A stretch of DNA of 64,000 nucleotides from Bradyrhizobium sacchari. Lineage in GTDB: Bacteria > Pseudomonadota > Alphaproteobacteria > Rhizobiales > Xanthobacteraceae. Location of the stretch: NCBI RefSeq assembly GCF_002068095.1, contig NZ_LWIG01000013.1, positions 112,400 to 176,399 on the forward strand, read 5' to 3'. Of the stretch, positions 18,657 to 26,944 are shown piece by piece. Numbering within the stretch: the stretch's first letter is position 1; the number at the start of each line of letters is the position of its first letter. The position numbers were made by a program, and so were the translations under genes. The notes under the pieces are model-generated. The model was not told the DNA's origin, did not search any database, and was given only the letters and a program-made list of their open reading frames with translations.

Positions 18657-20312
18657 ATGTCGCCAGCGCAGTCGAGTCCGGCCGAGGCCGCGGAGACCTA
18701 CGATGTTGTCGTCGTCGGCGCGGGCTTTGCCGGCATGTACATGCTGCATCGCCTGCGCGGGCTCGGCTTCTCGGCGCGCGTCTATGAGCAGGGTAGCGGC
18801 GTCGGCGGCACCTGGTACTGGAACCGCTATCCCGGCGCGCGCTGCGATGTCGAGAGCATGCAATATTCCTACTCCTTCTCGGAGGAACTCCAGCAGGAAT
18901 GGGACTGGAGCGAGCGCTACGCGCCGCAGGCAGAGATTCTGAAATACGCCAACCATGTCGCCGATCGTTTCGATCTGCGCCGCGACATCCAGTTCGATAC
19001 CCGGGTTGAGCGGGCCGTGTTCGACGAGCAAGCAAAGCGCTGGTCGGTGACCATCTCGGACGGCAGGACGGTTCAGGCGCAGTTCGTCGTGCTCGCCACC
19101 GGCTGCCTCTCGAACGCGCGCAAGCCCGACATCGAGGGCCTCGAAGACTTCAAGGGTCCCGTCTATCACACCGGCAATTGGCCGCATGAAGACGTCGACT
19201 TCACGGGCCTGCGCGTCGGCCTGATCGGGACGGGATCGTCAGGCATCCAGTCGGCCCCCATCATCGCCAAGCAGGCGAAACATCTCACCGTATTCCAGCG
19301 CACGGCGAATTTCTCGATCCCCGCTCGTAACGCAGCGCTCACCGCCGGGGAGCGCGATGCGTTTCGCAAGAACTATCCCCAGATCCGCCGCTTCGCCCGC
19401 GAGGTCGCACGCAACGGCATCTATGCCGAGCAGCCCGATCGCGGCGCGCTCGACGACAGCGACGAGACGAGGCACGGCAAATACGAGAAGCGTTGGGAGC
19501 GTGGCGGTCTCACCTTCATGTATGTCTACAACAATCTCGGTCTCGACCGGGCTGCGAACGACACCGCCGCCAGCTATGTTCGCGGCAAGATCGCCGAGAT
19601 CGTGAAGGACCCCGAGACCGCGAAGCTGCTCCAGCCCAAAAGCCATCCGATCGGCACCAAGCGCATCTGCATCGACACGGACTACTACAAGACCTTCAAC
19701 CGGCCGAACGTTTCGCTCGTCGACATCAAGACCAGTCCGATTCAAGAGATCACAGCGCATGCGGTTCGCGTCGCGGGGAAGGACCACGAGGTCGACGCGC
19801 TGGTGTTGGCGACCGGCTTCGACGCCATGACCGGCTCCGTCGCCAGGATCGACATTCGCGGTCCCGGCGGGCAGACGCTCAACGGGAAATGGGCGGAGGG
19901 TCCAAAAACCTATCTCGGCCTGATGAGCGCGGGCTTTCCAAATCTCTTCATCATCACTGGCCCTGGCAGCCCATCGGTGCTCTCGAACATGATCGTGTCA
20001 ATCGAGCAGCATGTCGACTGGATCGCCGATTGCCTCGTCCACATGCGCAGGCATGGGCTTGCAACCATGGAGGCGGGCAGGGACGCGGAGGAGAGATGGG
20101 TCGCCCACGTCAACGAGGTCGCCCAGGGCACGCTCTATCCGCAAGCCAATTCCTGGTACATGGGCGCCAACATCCCGGGCAAGCCGCGCATCTTCATGCC
20201 CTATATCGGCGGCGTCGGCACTTACCGGCGGATCTGCGACGAGGTCGCGGCGAAGGGATATGAGGGGTTCGTGATGGGACGGATAGAGCAGCCGCAGGCG
20301 GCGGCGTCATAG
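18657..20312 (+). CDS. Flavin-containing Baeyer-Villiger monooxygenase
   Basis: FAD/NADPH monooxygenase inserting oxygen next to a ketone carbonyl, 551 residues. The FAD Rossmann motif GAGFAGMYMLHRLR is near residue 25, the class fingerprint FKGPVYHTGNWP matches F-x-G-x3-H-x3-W-P exactly, and the NADPH Rossmann motif GLIGTGSSGIQSAP follows. GAGGGAG ten bases before the ATG at 18657 fixes the start. Cyclohexanone-, acetone- and steroid-monooxygenase-like enzymes share this fold, so the substrate is open. It is divergent from the flavin oxidoreductase gene and opens the CoA-ester island. Confidence 0.9.
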   Translation: MSPAQSSPAEAAETYDVVVVGAGFAGMYMLHRLRGLGFSARVYEQGSGVGGTWYWNRYPGARCDVESMQYSYSFSEELQQEWDWSERYAPQAEILKYANHVADRFDLRRDIQFDTRVERAVFDEQAKRWSVTISDGRTVQAQFVVLATGCLSNARKPDIEGLEDFKGPVYHTGNWPHEDVDFTGLRVGLIGTGSSGIQSAPIIAKQAKHLTVFQRTANFSIPARNAALTAGERDAFRKNYPQIRRFAREVARNGIYAEQPDRGALDDSDETRHGKYEKRWERGGLTFMYVYNNLGLDRAANDTAASYVRGKIAEIVKDPETAKLLQPKSHPIGTKRICIDTDYYKTFNRPNVSLVDIKTSPIQEITAHAVRVAGKDHEVDALVLATGFDAMTGSVARIDIRGPGGQTLNGKWAEGPKTYLGLMSAGFPNLFIITGPGSPSVLSNMIVSIEQHVDWIADCLVHMRRHGLATMEAGRDAEERWVAHVNEVAQGTLYPQANSWYMGANIPGKPRIFMPYIGGVGTYRRICDEVAAKGYEGFVMGRIEQPQAAAS

Positions 20313-20317
20313 AGGCT

Positions 20318-20421
20318 GTCATTCCGGGGCTCGCGTCAGCGAGGGCCCGGGATCCATTTCTCAGAGCATTCCTGGCGCTGCGATGGATTCCGGGCTCGCC
20401 CTGGGGGCGCCCCGGAATGAC
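20318..20421. repeat. Palindromic intergenic repeat, family C copy 4
   Basis: Inverted repeat from GTCATTCCGGGGC to GCGCCCCGGAATGAC with an inner GGGATCCATT / GATGGATTCC pair. It lies between the monooxygenase and yghU, both on the plus strand. Confidence 0.75.
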
Positions 20422-20544
20422 GTCGGGGAGGGGTGCCATGACGAAAAGCAGAGTTTCCCCGCCCGGCAATGCATTTGGGCACCCTTGTCATTGGCCATCT
20501 CAGGGCTAATTAATGCAGGCGCATCTTTCCGCCGGAGCCCCCGC

Positions 20545-21420
20545 ATGACCGACGCCCCCGCCTACGAGCCGCCCAAAGTCTGGACCTGGAACAAGGAGAA
20601 TGGCGGGCAGTTCGCCAGCATCAACCGGCCCATCGCCGGCCCCACTCACGACAAGGAGCTGCCGGTCGGCAAGCATCCCCTCCAGCTCTATTCGCTGGCG
20701 ACGCCGAACGGGGTGAAGGTCACGGTGATGCTGGAGGAGCTGCTGGCGCTCGGCCACAAGGGGGCCGAATACGACGCCTGGCTGATCAGGATCGGCAACG
20801 GCGACCAGTTCGGCAGCGGCTTTGTCGACATCAACCCGAATTCGAAAATCCCCGCGTTGATGGACCGCTCCGGTCCGGAGCCGATCCGCGTGTTCGAGTC
20901 CGGCTCGATCCTGCTCTACCTGGCCGAGAAGTTCGGCGCCTTCCTGCCCAAGGACATCAAGGCCCGCACGGAGGCCATGTCCTGGCTATTCTGGCAGATG
21001 GGCAGCGCGCCCTATCTCGGCGGCGGTTTCGGCCATTTCTACGCCTATGCGCCGTTCAAGATCGAATACGCCATCGACCGCTTCGCGATGGAAACCAAGC
21101 GTCAGCTCGACGTGCTCGACCGCCGCCTCGCCGACAACGAATATCTCGCGGGCAAGGACTACACCATCGCCGATATCGCGGTGTGGCCATGGTACGGCGC
21201 ATTGGCCAAGGGCTTGGTCTACGGCGCCGGCGAATTTTTGTCAGTGCAGGACTACAAGAACGTACAGCGCTGGACCGACCAGATCGCACAGCGCCCGGCC
21301 GTGAAGCGCGGCCGCATGGTCAATCGTGTCTCCGGCGATCCCGCCAGCCAGCTCCACGAGCGCCACGACGCCAGCGATTTCGAGACCAAGACGCAGGACA
21401 AGCTCGCGCTCGCGACGTAG
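20545..21420 (+). CDS. yghU: Glutathione-dependent disulfide-bond oxidoreductase, YghU-type GST
   Basis: Glutathione transferase-like protein, 291 residues, close to the 288 of E. coli YghU. The Nu-class N-terminal extension (YEPPKVWTWNKENGGQFASI) precedes a thioredoxin-fold domain with INPNSKIPALMD and the glutathione-binding ESGSILLYLAEKFG; the helical domain ends with an N-capping-box-like DYTIADIAVWPW. I chose ATG 20545; the frame is open further upstream but through the repeat. YghU-type enzymes reduce disulfides and organic peroxides with two glutathiones. It stands alone between two repeats. Confidence 0.88.
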   Translation: MTDAPAYEPPKVWTWNKENGGQFASINRPIAGPTHDKELPVGKHPLQLYSLATPNGVKVTVMLEELLALGHKGAEYDAWLIRIGNGDQFGSGFVDINPNSKIPALMDRSGPEPIRVFESGSILLYLAEKFGAFLPKDIKARTEAMSWLFWQMGSAPYLGGGFGHFYAYAPFKIEYAIDRFAMETKRQLDVLDRRLADNEYLAGKDYTIADIAVWPWYGALAKGLVYGAGEFLSVQDYKNVQRWTDQIAQRPAVKRGRMVNRVSGDPASQLHERHDASDFETKTQDKLALAT

Positions 21421-21436
21421 GGCGGCGCTTTCTTCG

Positions 21437-21574
21437 CCTCTCCCCGCCTGCGGGGAGAGGCCGATTGCATCGAAGTGCAATCCGGGTGAGGGGGGTCTCC
21501 GCGACTCCGACTGTCACCGTCCGTGCGGAGACTCCCCCTCACCCTGACCCTCTCCCCGCAAGCGGGGAGAGGGG
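21437..21574. repeat. Palindromic intergenic repeat, family F
   Basis: Two CTCTCCCCGC-type hairpins (CCTCTCCCCGC / GCGGGGAGAGG at each end) flanking a longer inverted pair (GGGGTCTCCGC / GCGGAGACTCCCCC). It lies between the convergent yghU and acyl-CoA dehydrogenase genes. Confidence 0.8.
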
Positions 21575-21589
21575 AAAGAGAGAAGCCAC

Positions 21590-22867
21590 TCACGCCATGC
21601 TCAGCTCGTGGCGTCCGACCACCATCCAGTGCACCTCGTCTGGACCGTCGGCGAAGCGCAGGTGACGGACGTCCTGGTACATCTCGGCGAGCGGGGTCCA
21701 GTGCGAGATGCCGGTGGCGCCGTGCATCTGGATCGCCTGGTCGATGATCTTGCAGGCGCGCTCGGGCACCATGGCCTTGACCATGGAAACCCAGACGCGG
21801 GCTTCCTTGTTGCCGAGCACGTCCATCGCCTTGGCCGCCTTCAGCACCATCAGCCGCATCGCCTCGATCTCGCAGCGCGCCTGCGCGATGATCTGCATGT
21901 TGCCGCCGAGATGGGCGATCTTCTTGCCGAAGGCTTCGCGGGTGAGGCCACGCTGCACCATCAGATCGAGCGCCTTCTCGGCCTTGCCGATGGTGCGCAT
22001 GCAGTGATGGATGCGGCCCGGGCCGAGGCGGAGCTGCGAGATCTCGAAGCCGCGGCCCTCGCCGAGCAGCATGTTCTCCTTCGGGACTCGGACGTTGTTG
22101 AAGCGCATGTGCATGTGGCCGCGCGGGGCGTGGTCCTGGCCGAACACATACATGGGGCCGAGCACCTCGACGCCGGGCGTGTCGCGCGGCACCAGGATCT
22201 GCGACTGCTGCTTGCTCGGCGCCGCGTCCGGGTTGGTCTTCACCATCACGATGAGGATCTTGCAGCGGGGATCGCCAAGGCCCGAGATGTAGTACTTCTC
22301 GCCGTTGATGACCCATTCGTCGCCGACGAGCTTGGCGGTCGTCGATATGTTCTTGGCATCGGAGGAGGCGACGTTCGGCTCGGTCATGACGTAGGCGGAG
22401 CGGATCTCGCCATTGAGCAGCGGCTTCAGCCATTTCTCCTTCTGCTCCTTGGTGCCGACGCGCTCCAACACCTCCATGTTGCCGGTGTCGGGCGCCGAGC
22501 AGTTCATGGTCTCGGACGCCAGCGGGCTCTTGCCGAGCTCGGCGGCGATATAGGCATAGTCGAGATTCTTCAGGCCCTGGCCGGTCTCGTCATCGGGCAG
22601 GAAGAAATTCCACAGGCCCTCCTGCTTGGCCTTGTTCTTGGCCTTCTCCAGCACCTCGAGCTGCTTCGGCGTGAAGCTCCAGCGATCCTCCTTGCCTTCG
22701 CCTGCCTTGGCGAACTCGATCGACATCGGCTCGACGGTGTCGCGGATGAACTTCTTGACGTGATCGTAGAGCGGCCGGACCTGGTCCGACATGCGCAGAT
22801 CGTTGAGCTCGTCGCCCGGATTGAGGGTGTAGTTGGTGGTGCGGGGAATGTAGGTGTGTTTTGTCAT
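21590..22867 (-). CDS. Acyl-CoA dehydrogenase of the ACAD10/11 (LvaC-like) type
   Basis: FAD-dependent acyl-CoA dehydrogenase family protein, 425 residues from the ATG at 22867, which has a GGGAGGAACA ribosome site. The blocks MTEPNVASSDAKN, GEGRGFEISQLRLGPGR, RIHHCMRTIG and LRFADGPDEVH are those I recall from the dehydrogenase half of human ACAD11 and from bacterial LvaC, rather than short-chain butyryl-CoA enzymes. In that family the enzyme works with a phosphotransferase to convert phosphorylated 4-hydroxyacyl-CoA. Such a phosphotransferase is encoded 2.5 kb away (25404). Function is inference from residues and context. Confidence 0.85.
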   Translation of the reverse strand: MTKHTYIPRTTNYTLNPGDELNDLRMSDQVRPLYDHVKKFIRDTVEPMSIEFAKAGEGKEDRWSFTPKQLEVLEKAKNKAKQEGLWNFFLPDDETGQGLKNLDYAYIAAELGKSPLASETMNCSAPDTGNMEVLERVGTKEQKEKWLKPLLNGEIRSAYVMTEPNVASSDAKNISTTAKLVGDEWVINGEKYYISGLGDPRCKILIVMVKTNPDAAPSKQQSQILVPRDTPGVEVLGPMYVFGQDHAPRGHMHMRFNNVRVPKENMLLGEGRGFEISQLRLGPGRIHHCMRTIGKAEKALDLMVQRGLTREAFGKKIAHLGGNMQIIAQARCEIEAMRLMVLKAAKAMDVLGNKEARVWVSMVKAMVPERACKIIDQAIQMHGATGISHWTPLAEMYQDVRHLRFADGPDEVHWMVVGRHELSMA

Positions 22868-23023
22868 TGTTCCTCCCGGGGACGCTGAGTTCATGTTGGC
22901 CGCGAGAATAGTCGCAGCGATGCCAAAGTGCGAGCGCGGATTCTCACGAGGGACCATGCCACGCTATGGAATATCGCGAGAGCGTTTGAAATGTTGTTTG
23001 AATGGGCGAGATCTCTCACCGAC

Positions 23024-23165
23024 GTCGTCCCGGACAAGCGCGCCTCAAGCGCTCGTAGATCCGGGACCCATACGCCGCAGCAATCGTTTTACGAACGCTC
23101 GGAGTTGCCCGCTGGCGCCATAACCACTCCCTGTGGTTATGGGTCCCGGCGTTCGCCGGGACGAC
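23024..23165. repeat. Palindromic intergenic repeat, family B copy 1
   Basis: Arms GTCGTCCCGGACAAGCGCGC...GATCCGGGACCCAT and GGTTATGGGTCCCGGCG...CGGGACGAC. Further copies at 29241, 31055 and 52312. The remaining 22868-23023 part of this 316-base spacer shows only the acyl-CoA dehydrogenase ribosome site and no gene. Confidence 0.8.
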
Positions 23166-23183
23166 ACTGAGTGCGTGGCCGGA

Positions 23184-23564
23184 TCAGCTCGCCATCCGGT
23201 GCATCGCGCAGATCTTGTTGCCGTCGAGATCACGCAAGTAAGCGAGATAGAGCTTGTTGCCTGCGCCCTCGCGGATGCCGGGCGGATTCTCGATCGGCGT
23301 TCCGCCGGCCGCGACGCCGGCAGCGTGCCACTTGTCGACCTGCTCGGGCGAGTTGGCGGCAAAGCCGATGGTGCCGCCGTTCGCGCAGGTCGCCGGCTCG
23401 CCGTTGATCGGTTTGGTCACCGAGAACACGCCGGTCTTGGTGAAGTAGAAGATGCGATGGCCGTCGACCTTGGCCGGGCGCACATCGAGTGTGCTCAGCA
23501 GGCTGTCGTAGAACGCCTTGGCCTTGTCCAGGTCGTTGGTGCCGATCATGATGTGTGAGAACAT
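23184..23564 (-). CDS. VOC-family (glyoxalase-like) protein
   Basis: Small vicinal-oxygen-chelate protein, 126 residues, a single beta-alpha-beta-beta-beta pair unit. It starts MFSHIMIGTNDLDKAKAFYD, the classic VOC opening with the metal-ligand His, and the second half GGTPIENPPGIREG to LYLAYLRDLDGNKICAMH carries the usual strand with an Asp-x-x-Gly turn. GAGGGG precedes the ATG. The specific reaction is unknown; epimerase, dioxygenase and glyoxalase-like roles are all possible. Confidence 0.82.
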   Translation of the reverse strand: MFSHIMIGTNDLDKAKAFYDSLLSTLDVRPAKVDGHRIFYFTKTGVFSVTKPINGEPATCANGGTIGFAANSPEQVDKWHAAGVAAGGTPIENPPGIREGAGNKLYLAYLRDLDGNKICAMHRMAS

Positions 23565-23588
23565 TTGCCCATTCCCCTCAGAGTCTGT

Positions 23589-23667
23589 AGCCCGGATGGA
23601 GCGTAGCGAAATCCGGGTCGTGCCTGCTTCTCAAAGTCCCGGATTGCGCTTGGCTCCATCCGGGCTA
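23589..23667. repeat. Palindromic intergenic repeat, family D copy 1
   Basis: Arms TAGCCCGGATGGAGCG and its near complement GGCTCCATCCGGGCTA with inner AATCCGGG / CCCGGATT. A second copy is at 34701. Confidence 0.8.
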
Positions 23668-23672
23668 AGAAA

Positions 23673-24452
23673 TCAGAACGCCGTGTAGCCGCCGTCGATC
23701 ACGAACGTGTCCGCGGTGTGATAGGACGACGCCTTGCTCATCAGGTAGACGGCGATGCCGCCGAAATCGGAGGCTTCGCCGAAGCGGCGCTGCGGAATCC
23801 GCGGCATCACGTTGGCGACGAATTTTTCATTGCCCATGAGGCCCGCGGTCATGTCGCTCTTGATCCAGCCAGGCAGGATCGCGTTGGCCGTGACGCCGTG
23901 CCGCGCCAGCTCGACGCCGAGCGCGCGCACCAGCGCGTTGATGGCAGCCTTGGTCGCGGCGTAGTGCTCGTTGCGCGCGGTGCCGAAGATTGAGGCGAGG
24001 CTCGAGGTCGCAACCAGCCGGCCGAAGGGATCGCCGGCATTGGCGCGATCGACCATATGTCGCGCGGCGGCCTGGAAAGCGTGAAATACACCGTCGAGAT
24101 TGGTCGCGAACATCGAACTCCATTCCTCCTCGGTGCGCTCGATGAAGGAGCGCCGGCCGCCGCCGCCGATACCTGCGTTGGCAAAGCAGCCGTCGACCCG
24201 GCCGAAGGTATCGATCGTCGCCTTCATGGCTGCATTGACCGAGGCCGGATCAGTGACGTCGCAGACCCGGGTCTCGACCTTGCCCGAGAGCCCGGCCATG
24301 CTCGCGGCAGCAGCCTTGTTCTTGTCAGGGTTGCGGCCCCAGATCGAGACGTTGCAGCCTTGGCCGGCGAGCGCCTGCGCGATGCCGAGCCCGATGCCGC
24401 CATTGCCGCCGGTGATCACGGCCACGCGGCCGGAAAGGTCGAAAAGATTCAT
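23673..24452 (-). CDS. SDR-family oxidoreductase
   Basis: Classical short-chain dehydrogenase, 259 residues from ATG 24452 (AGGAA upstream). Cofactor motif TGGNGGIGLG near residue 13, NNAG replaced by ANAG in CFANAGIGGGG, catalytic Ser in ATSSLASIFG and Tyr-Lys in HYAATKAA, and a C-terminal DGGYTAF typical of the family. In this cluster it could oxidise a 3-hydroxyacyl-CoA (an LvaD-like step) or reduce a ketone; the sequence alone does not decide. Divergent from the crotonase at 24619. Confidence 0.85.
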   Translation of the reverse strand: MNLFDLSGRVAVITGGNGGIGLGIAQALAGQGCNVSIWGRNPDKNKAAAASMAGLSGKVETRVCDVTDPASVNAAMKATIDTFGRVDGCFANAGIGGGGRRSFIERTEEEWSSMFATNLDGVFHAFQAAARHMVDRANAGDPFGRLVATSSLASIFGTARNEHYAATKAAINALVRALGVELARHGVTANAILPGWIKSDMTAGLMGNEKFVANVMPRIPQRRFGEASDFGGIAVYLMSKASSYHTADTFVIDGGYTAF

Positions 24453-24618
24453 GGCGCGTTTCCTAGTCTTGCTGTGAGGCGCATCAGCCGCTGCGCGCAA
24501 GATTGCTTGCTATGCTCCGATCACCATGGACAAGACCGCGCCAAAAATCAAATATGCGCCCCGGAGACAGGCAAATTCCGGTCTGCGAAACATCGCGGCC
24601 GCAACTGACGAGGAAACA

Positions 24619-25407
24619 ATGCAGTTCAAGCACGTCACGCTCGATTTCGATGGTTCGGTCGCGATCCTCAGGCTCGACCATCAGGAGGTGATGAACGCGG
24701 TCTCCGTCGACATGCTCGGCGGCCTCGCCGAGGCGCTCGATACGATCGAGGAGAAGAAGGACGAGGTGCGCTGCGTCGTGCTGACGGGTGCGGGCCGCGC
24801 CTTCTGCACCGGCGCGAACCTCCAGGGCCGCAACAACCAGTCGAAGAAGACGAAGGCGGGCCTGACGCTGGAGACCGGCTTTCACCCGTTCCTGCGCCGC
24901 ATCCGCAACCTGCACTGCCCCATCATCACCGCAGTCAATGGCCCCGCGGCGGGCGCAGGCATGAGCTTCGCGCTGCTCGGCGACATGATCCTGTGCGCGC
25001 GGTCCTCTTACTTTCTTCAAGCGTTCCGCCGCATCGGCCTGGTGCCGGATTGCGGCTCGACCTGGCTGCTGCCGCGCCTGATCGGCAAGGCGCGCTCGAT
25101 CGAGCTGTCGCTGATGGGCGAGCGGCTTCCGGCCGAGAAGGCGCTGGAATGGGGCCTCGTCAACCGCGTCTATGACGACGCCGTGCTGATGGAGGAGGCG
25201 ATGAAGCTCGCGCGCGAACTCGCCGCCGGTCCGACGGTGGCGCTGTCGCTGATCCGCAAGCTCTATTGGGATAGCCCGGAAAATTCCTTCGAGGATCAGC
25301 TCAACCTCGAATTCCAGTGCCAGCTCCGCGCCGGCGACACGCAAGACTTCCGCGAGGGCGTCGGCGCGTTCCTCGAGAAGCGGCCCGCGCAGTTCAAGGG
25401 CAAATGA
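24619..25407 (+). CDS. Enoyl-CoA hydratase/isomerase family protein
   Basis: Crotonase-fold enzyme, 262 residues. The oxyanion-hole segments LTGAGRAFCTGANL and NGPAAGAGMSFALLGDMIL are present, and the C-terminus (DTQDFREGVGAFLEKRPAQFKGK) is standard. In the second active-site block it reads FRRIGLVPDCGSTW, where the Asp is one of the usual acid/base positions. Start ATG 24619 has AGGAAACA upstream; an earlier in-frame ATG at 24526 adds 31 residues without family similarity. It overlaps the next gene (ATGA), so the two are translationally coupled. Confidence 0.87.
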   Translation: MQFKHVTLDFDGSVAILRLDHQEVMNAVSVDMLGGLAEALDTIEEKKDEVRCVVLTGAGRAFCTGANLQGRNNQSKKTKAGLTLETGFHPFLRRIRNLHCPIITAVNGPAAGAGMSFALLGDMILCARSSYFLQAFRRIGLVPDCGSTWLLPRLIGKARSIELSLMGERLPAEKALEWGLVNRVYDDAVLMEEAMKLARELAAGPTVALSLIRKLYWDSPENSFEDQLNLEFQCQLRAGDTQDFREGVGAFLEKRPAQFKGK

Positions 25408-26390
25408 TCGAGGCCGCGCTTTCGCGCAGTGTCGCACGCTGGTACCCGGGCGCGACCGGCGTCACGGGTGCGGCAAAGCTGTCCGGCGGTGCCAGCCAGG
25501 AGACCTGGCGCTTCGACATCGTGCATCCCGATGGCGTGATCGGCGCGATCCTGCGCCGCTCGCCGAAGGGTTACGGCGCAGCGCCGACACGCGCAGCTGG
25601 CCTTGGCGCCGAGGCGCAGCTGATGCAGCTCGCGTTCGAGGCCGGCGTGCCTTCGCCGCGCGTGATGCATGTGCTGACGGCCGAGGATGAGCTCGGCACC
25701 GGCTTCATCATGCAGCGCGTCGAGGGCGAGACCATCGCCCGCAAGATCCTTCGCGATAAGGAGTACGCGGCAGCGCGGCCGCTGCTTGCGCGACAGATCG
25801 GCGGCATTCTCGCTGGCCTGCACAGGCTGCCGCTGGACAGATTGCCCGAGCTGCGCAGCCGTGGCGCCACCCAGGAGATCTCTGAGTTCGAGCGCGACTA
25901 TCGCAGTCTGAACTGGCCGAAGCCGGTGTTCGAGCTGGCACTGCGCTGGCTGCGCGACCACGATCCCGGCCCCTCGGTCGAGACCACGCTGGTGCATGGC
26001 GATTTCCGCAACGGCAATCTCATCATCGGCCCCGACGGTGTCCGCGCCGTGCTCGACTGGGAGCTCGCCCATCTCGGTGACCCCATGGAGGATCTCGGCT
26101 GGGTCTGCGTCAACTCCTGGCGCTTCGGGGAGATCGACAAGCCCGTCGGCGGTTTTGGCTCGCGCGAGGAGCTGTTCGCAGGCTATGAGGCCGCCGGCCG
26201 CAAGGTCGATGCGGCGCGCGTAAAGTTCTGGGAAGTGATGGGCACGCTGCGCTGGGGCATCATGTGCGGCGGCATGATGCAGCGCTTTCGCGAGGGCCCC
26301 GACCATTCGATGGAGCGCGCCATGATCGGCCGCCGCGCCTCCGAGACCGAGATCGATCTGTTGCGGCTGCTGGCGCCACGCGGGAGTTGA
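25404..26390 (+). CDS. APH-family phosphotransferase, probable 4-hydroxyacyl-CoA kinase (LvaA-like)
   Basis: Aminoglycoside phosphotransferase-fold kinase, 328 residues. The nucleotide lobe opens KLSGGASQETWRFD, the catalytic loop is LVHGDFRNGNLII and the metal-binding segment is VLDWELAHLGDPMEDLGW. Antibiotic kinases do not sit in beta-oxidation clusters; related proteins (LvaA, and the kinase half of human ACAD10/11) phosphorylate the 4-hydroxyl of 4-hydroxyacyl-CoAs. The ATG overlaps the crotonase stop, and a DUF6285-type gene follows three bases after its stop, the lvaAB arrangement. The substrate assignment is inferred. Confidence 0.82.
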   Translation: MIEAALSRSVARWYPGATGVTGAAKLSGGASQETWRFDIVHPDGVIGAILRRSPKGYGAAPTRAAGLGAEAQLMQLAFEAGVPSPRVMHVLTAEDELGTGFIMQRVEGETIARKILRDKEYAAARPLLARQIGGILAGLHRLPLDRLPELRSRGATQEISEFERDYRSLNWPKPVFELALRWLRDHDPGPSVETTLVHGDFRNGNLIIGPDGVRAVLDWELAHLGDPMEDLGWVCVNSWRFGEIDKPVGGFGSREELFAGYEAAGRKVDAARVKFWEVMGTLRWGIMCGGMMQRFREGPDHSMERAMIGRRASETEIDLLRLLAPRGS

Positions 26391-26393
26391 CAC

Positions 26394-26771
26394 ATGCAGG
26401 ACGAGCCGACCCCGGTCGAACTGACCAAGTCAGTCGCCGACTTCCTTCGCAACGACATCACGCCGCTGATCTCCGGCCACCACGCCTTCAAGCTGCGTGT
26501 CGCCATCAACATCCTCGATCTCGTCACGCGGCAGCTGACGCAGGAGGCGGGGAGCGATGCGAAGGAGGTGGAGCGCCTGCGTGCGCTGCTCGGTGTTGAC
26601 GGTTCGGTCACCGAACTCAATCGCGTTCTCGCCGATCGCATCTCAAAGGGTGAGGTCGATTTGGCAACGCCGGGCCTCGCCGAGCATCTGTGGGCGACCA
26701 CGATGGACAAGCTCGCGGTGGATCAGCCGAACTACGCGTCATACAAGCGGGAGCTATCTCGGGGCGGTTAA
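26394..26771 (+). CDS. DUF6285-type small protein (LvaB-like kinase partner)
   Basis: Small soluble, mostly helical protein, 125 residues, with no signal peptide and no catalytic motif I can name. Segments LTKSVADFLRNDITPLISG and FKLRVAINILDLVTRQL are what I recall from proteins always placed next to this kind of phosphotransferase. In Pseudomonas, LvaB co-purifies with the kinase LvaA and is needed for its activity; the same role is inferred here from position and size. The domain name is from memory. It ends the crotonase-kinase-partner operon, followed by two repeats. Confidence 0.72.
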   Translation: MQDEPTPVELTKSVADFLRNDITPLISGHHAFKLRVAINILDLVTRQLTQEAGSDAKEVERLRALLGVDGSVTELNRVLADRISKGEVDLATPGLAEHLWATTMDKLAVDQPNYASYKRELSRGG

Positions 26772-26780
26772 GCCTGCCCC

Positions 26781-26865
26781 GTCATTGCGAGGAGCCCTTG
26801 CGACGAAGCAATCCGGACTGTCTCCGCGGCGGAATTCTGGATTGCTTCGCTGCGCTCGCAATGAC
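26781..26865. repeat. Palindromic intergenic repeat, family A copy 3
   Basis: Arms begin GTCATTGCGAGGAGCCCTTG and end CTGCGCTCGCAATGAC; the left arm carries the variant sequence also seen at 48090. Convergent spacer. Confidence 0.85.
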
Positions 26866-26901
26866 GGTGCCGAGAGAGTGGCGCGGCTTTCTCCATTCGT
26901 G

Positions 26902-26936
26902 ATTCCGGGTTCGCGCCTGTCGGCGCGACCCGGAAT
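26902..26936. repeat. Short palindromic repeat, family C type
   Basis: ATTCCGGGTTCGCGCC and GGCGCGACCCGGAAT form a near-perfect stem with a TGTC loop, directly after copy A3 and nine bases before the crotonase stop. Confidence 0.7.
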
Positions 26937-26944
26937 GACAGTGG

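Noticed and set aside
24526..24618. Upstream in-frame ATG of the crotonase at 24619
   Set aside because: The extension has no crotonase similarity, and the later ATG has a good ribosome site.
25404..26390. Antibiotic resistance kinase
   Set aside because: Although it has the aminoglycoside phosphotransferase fold, it is coupled to a crotonase and a DUF6285-type gene, which points to acyl-CoA metabolism.
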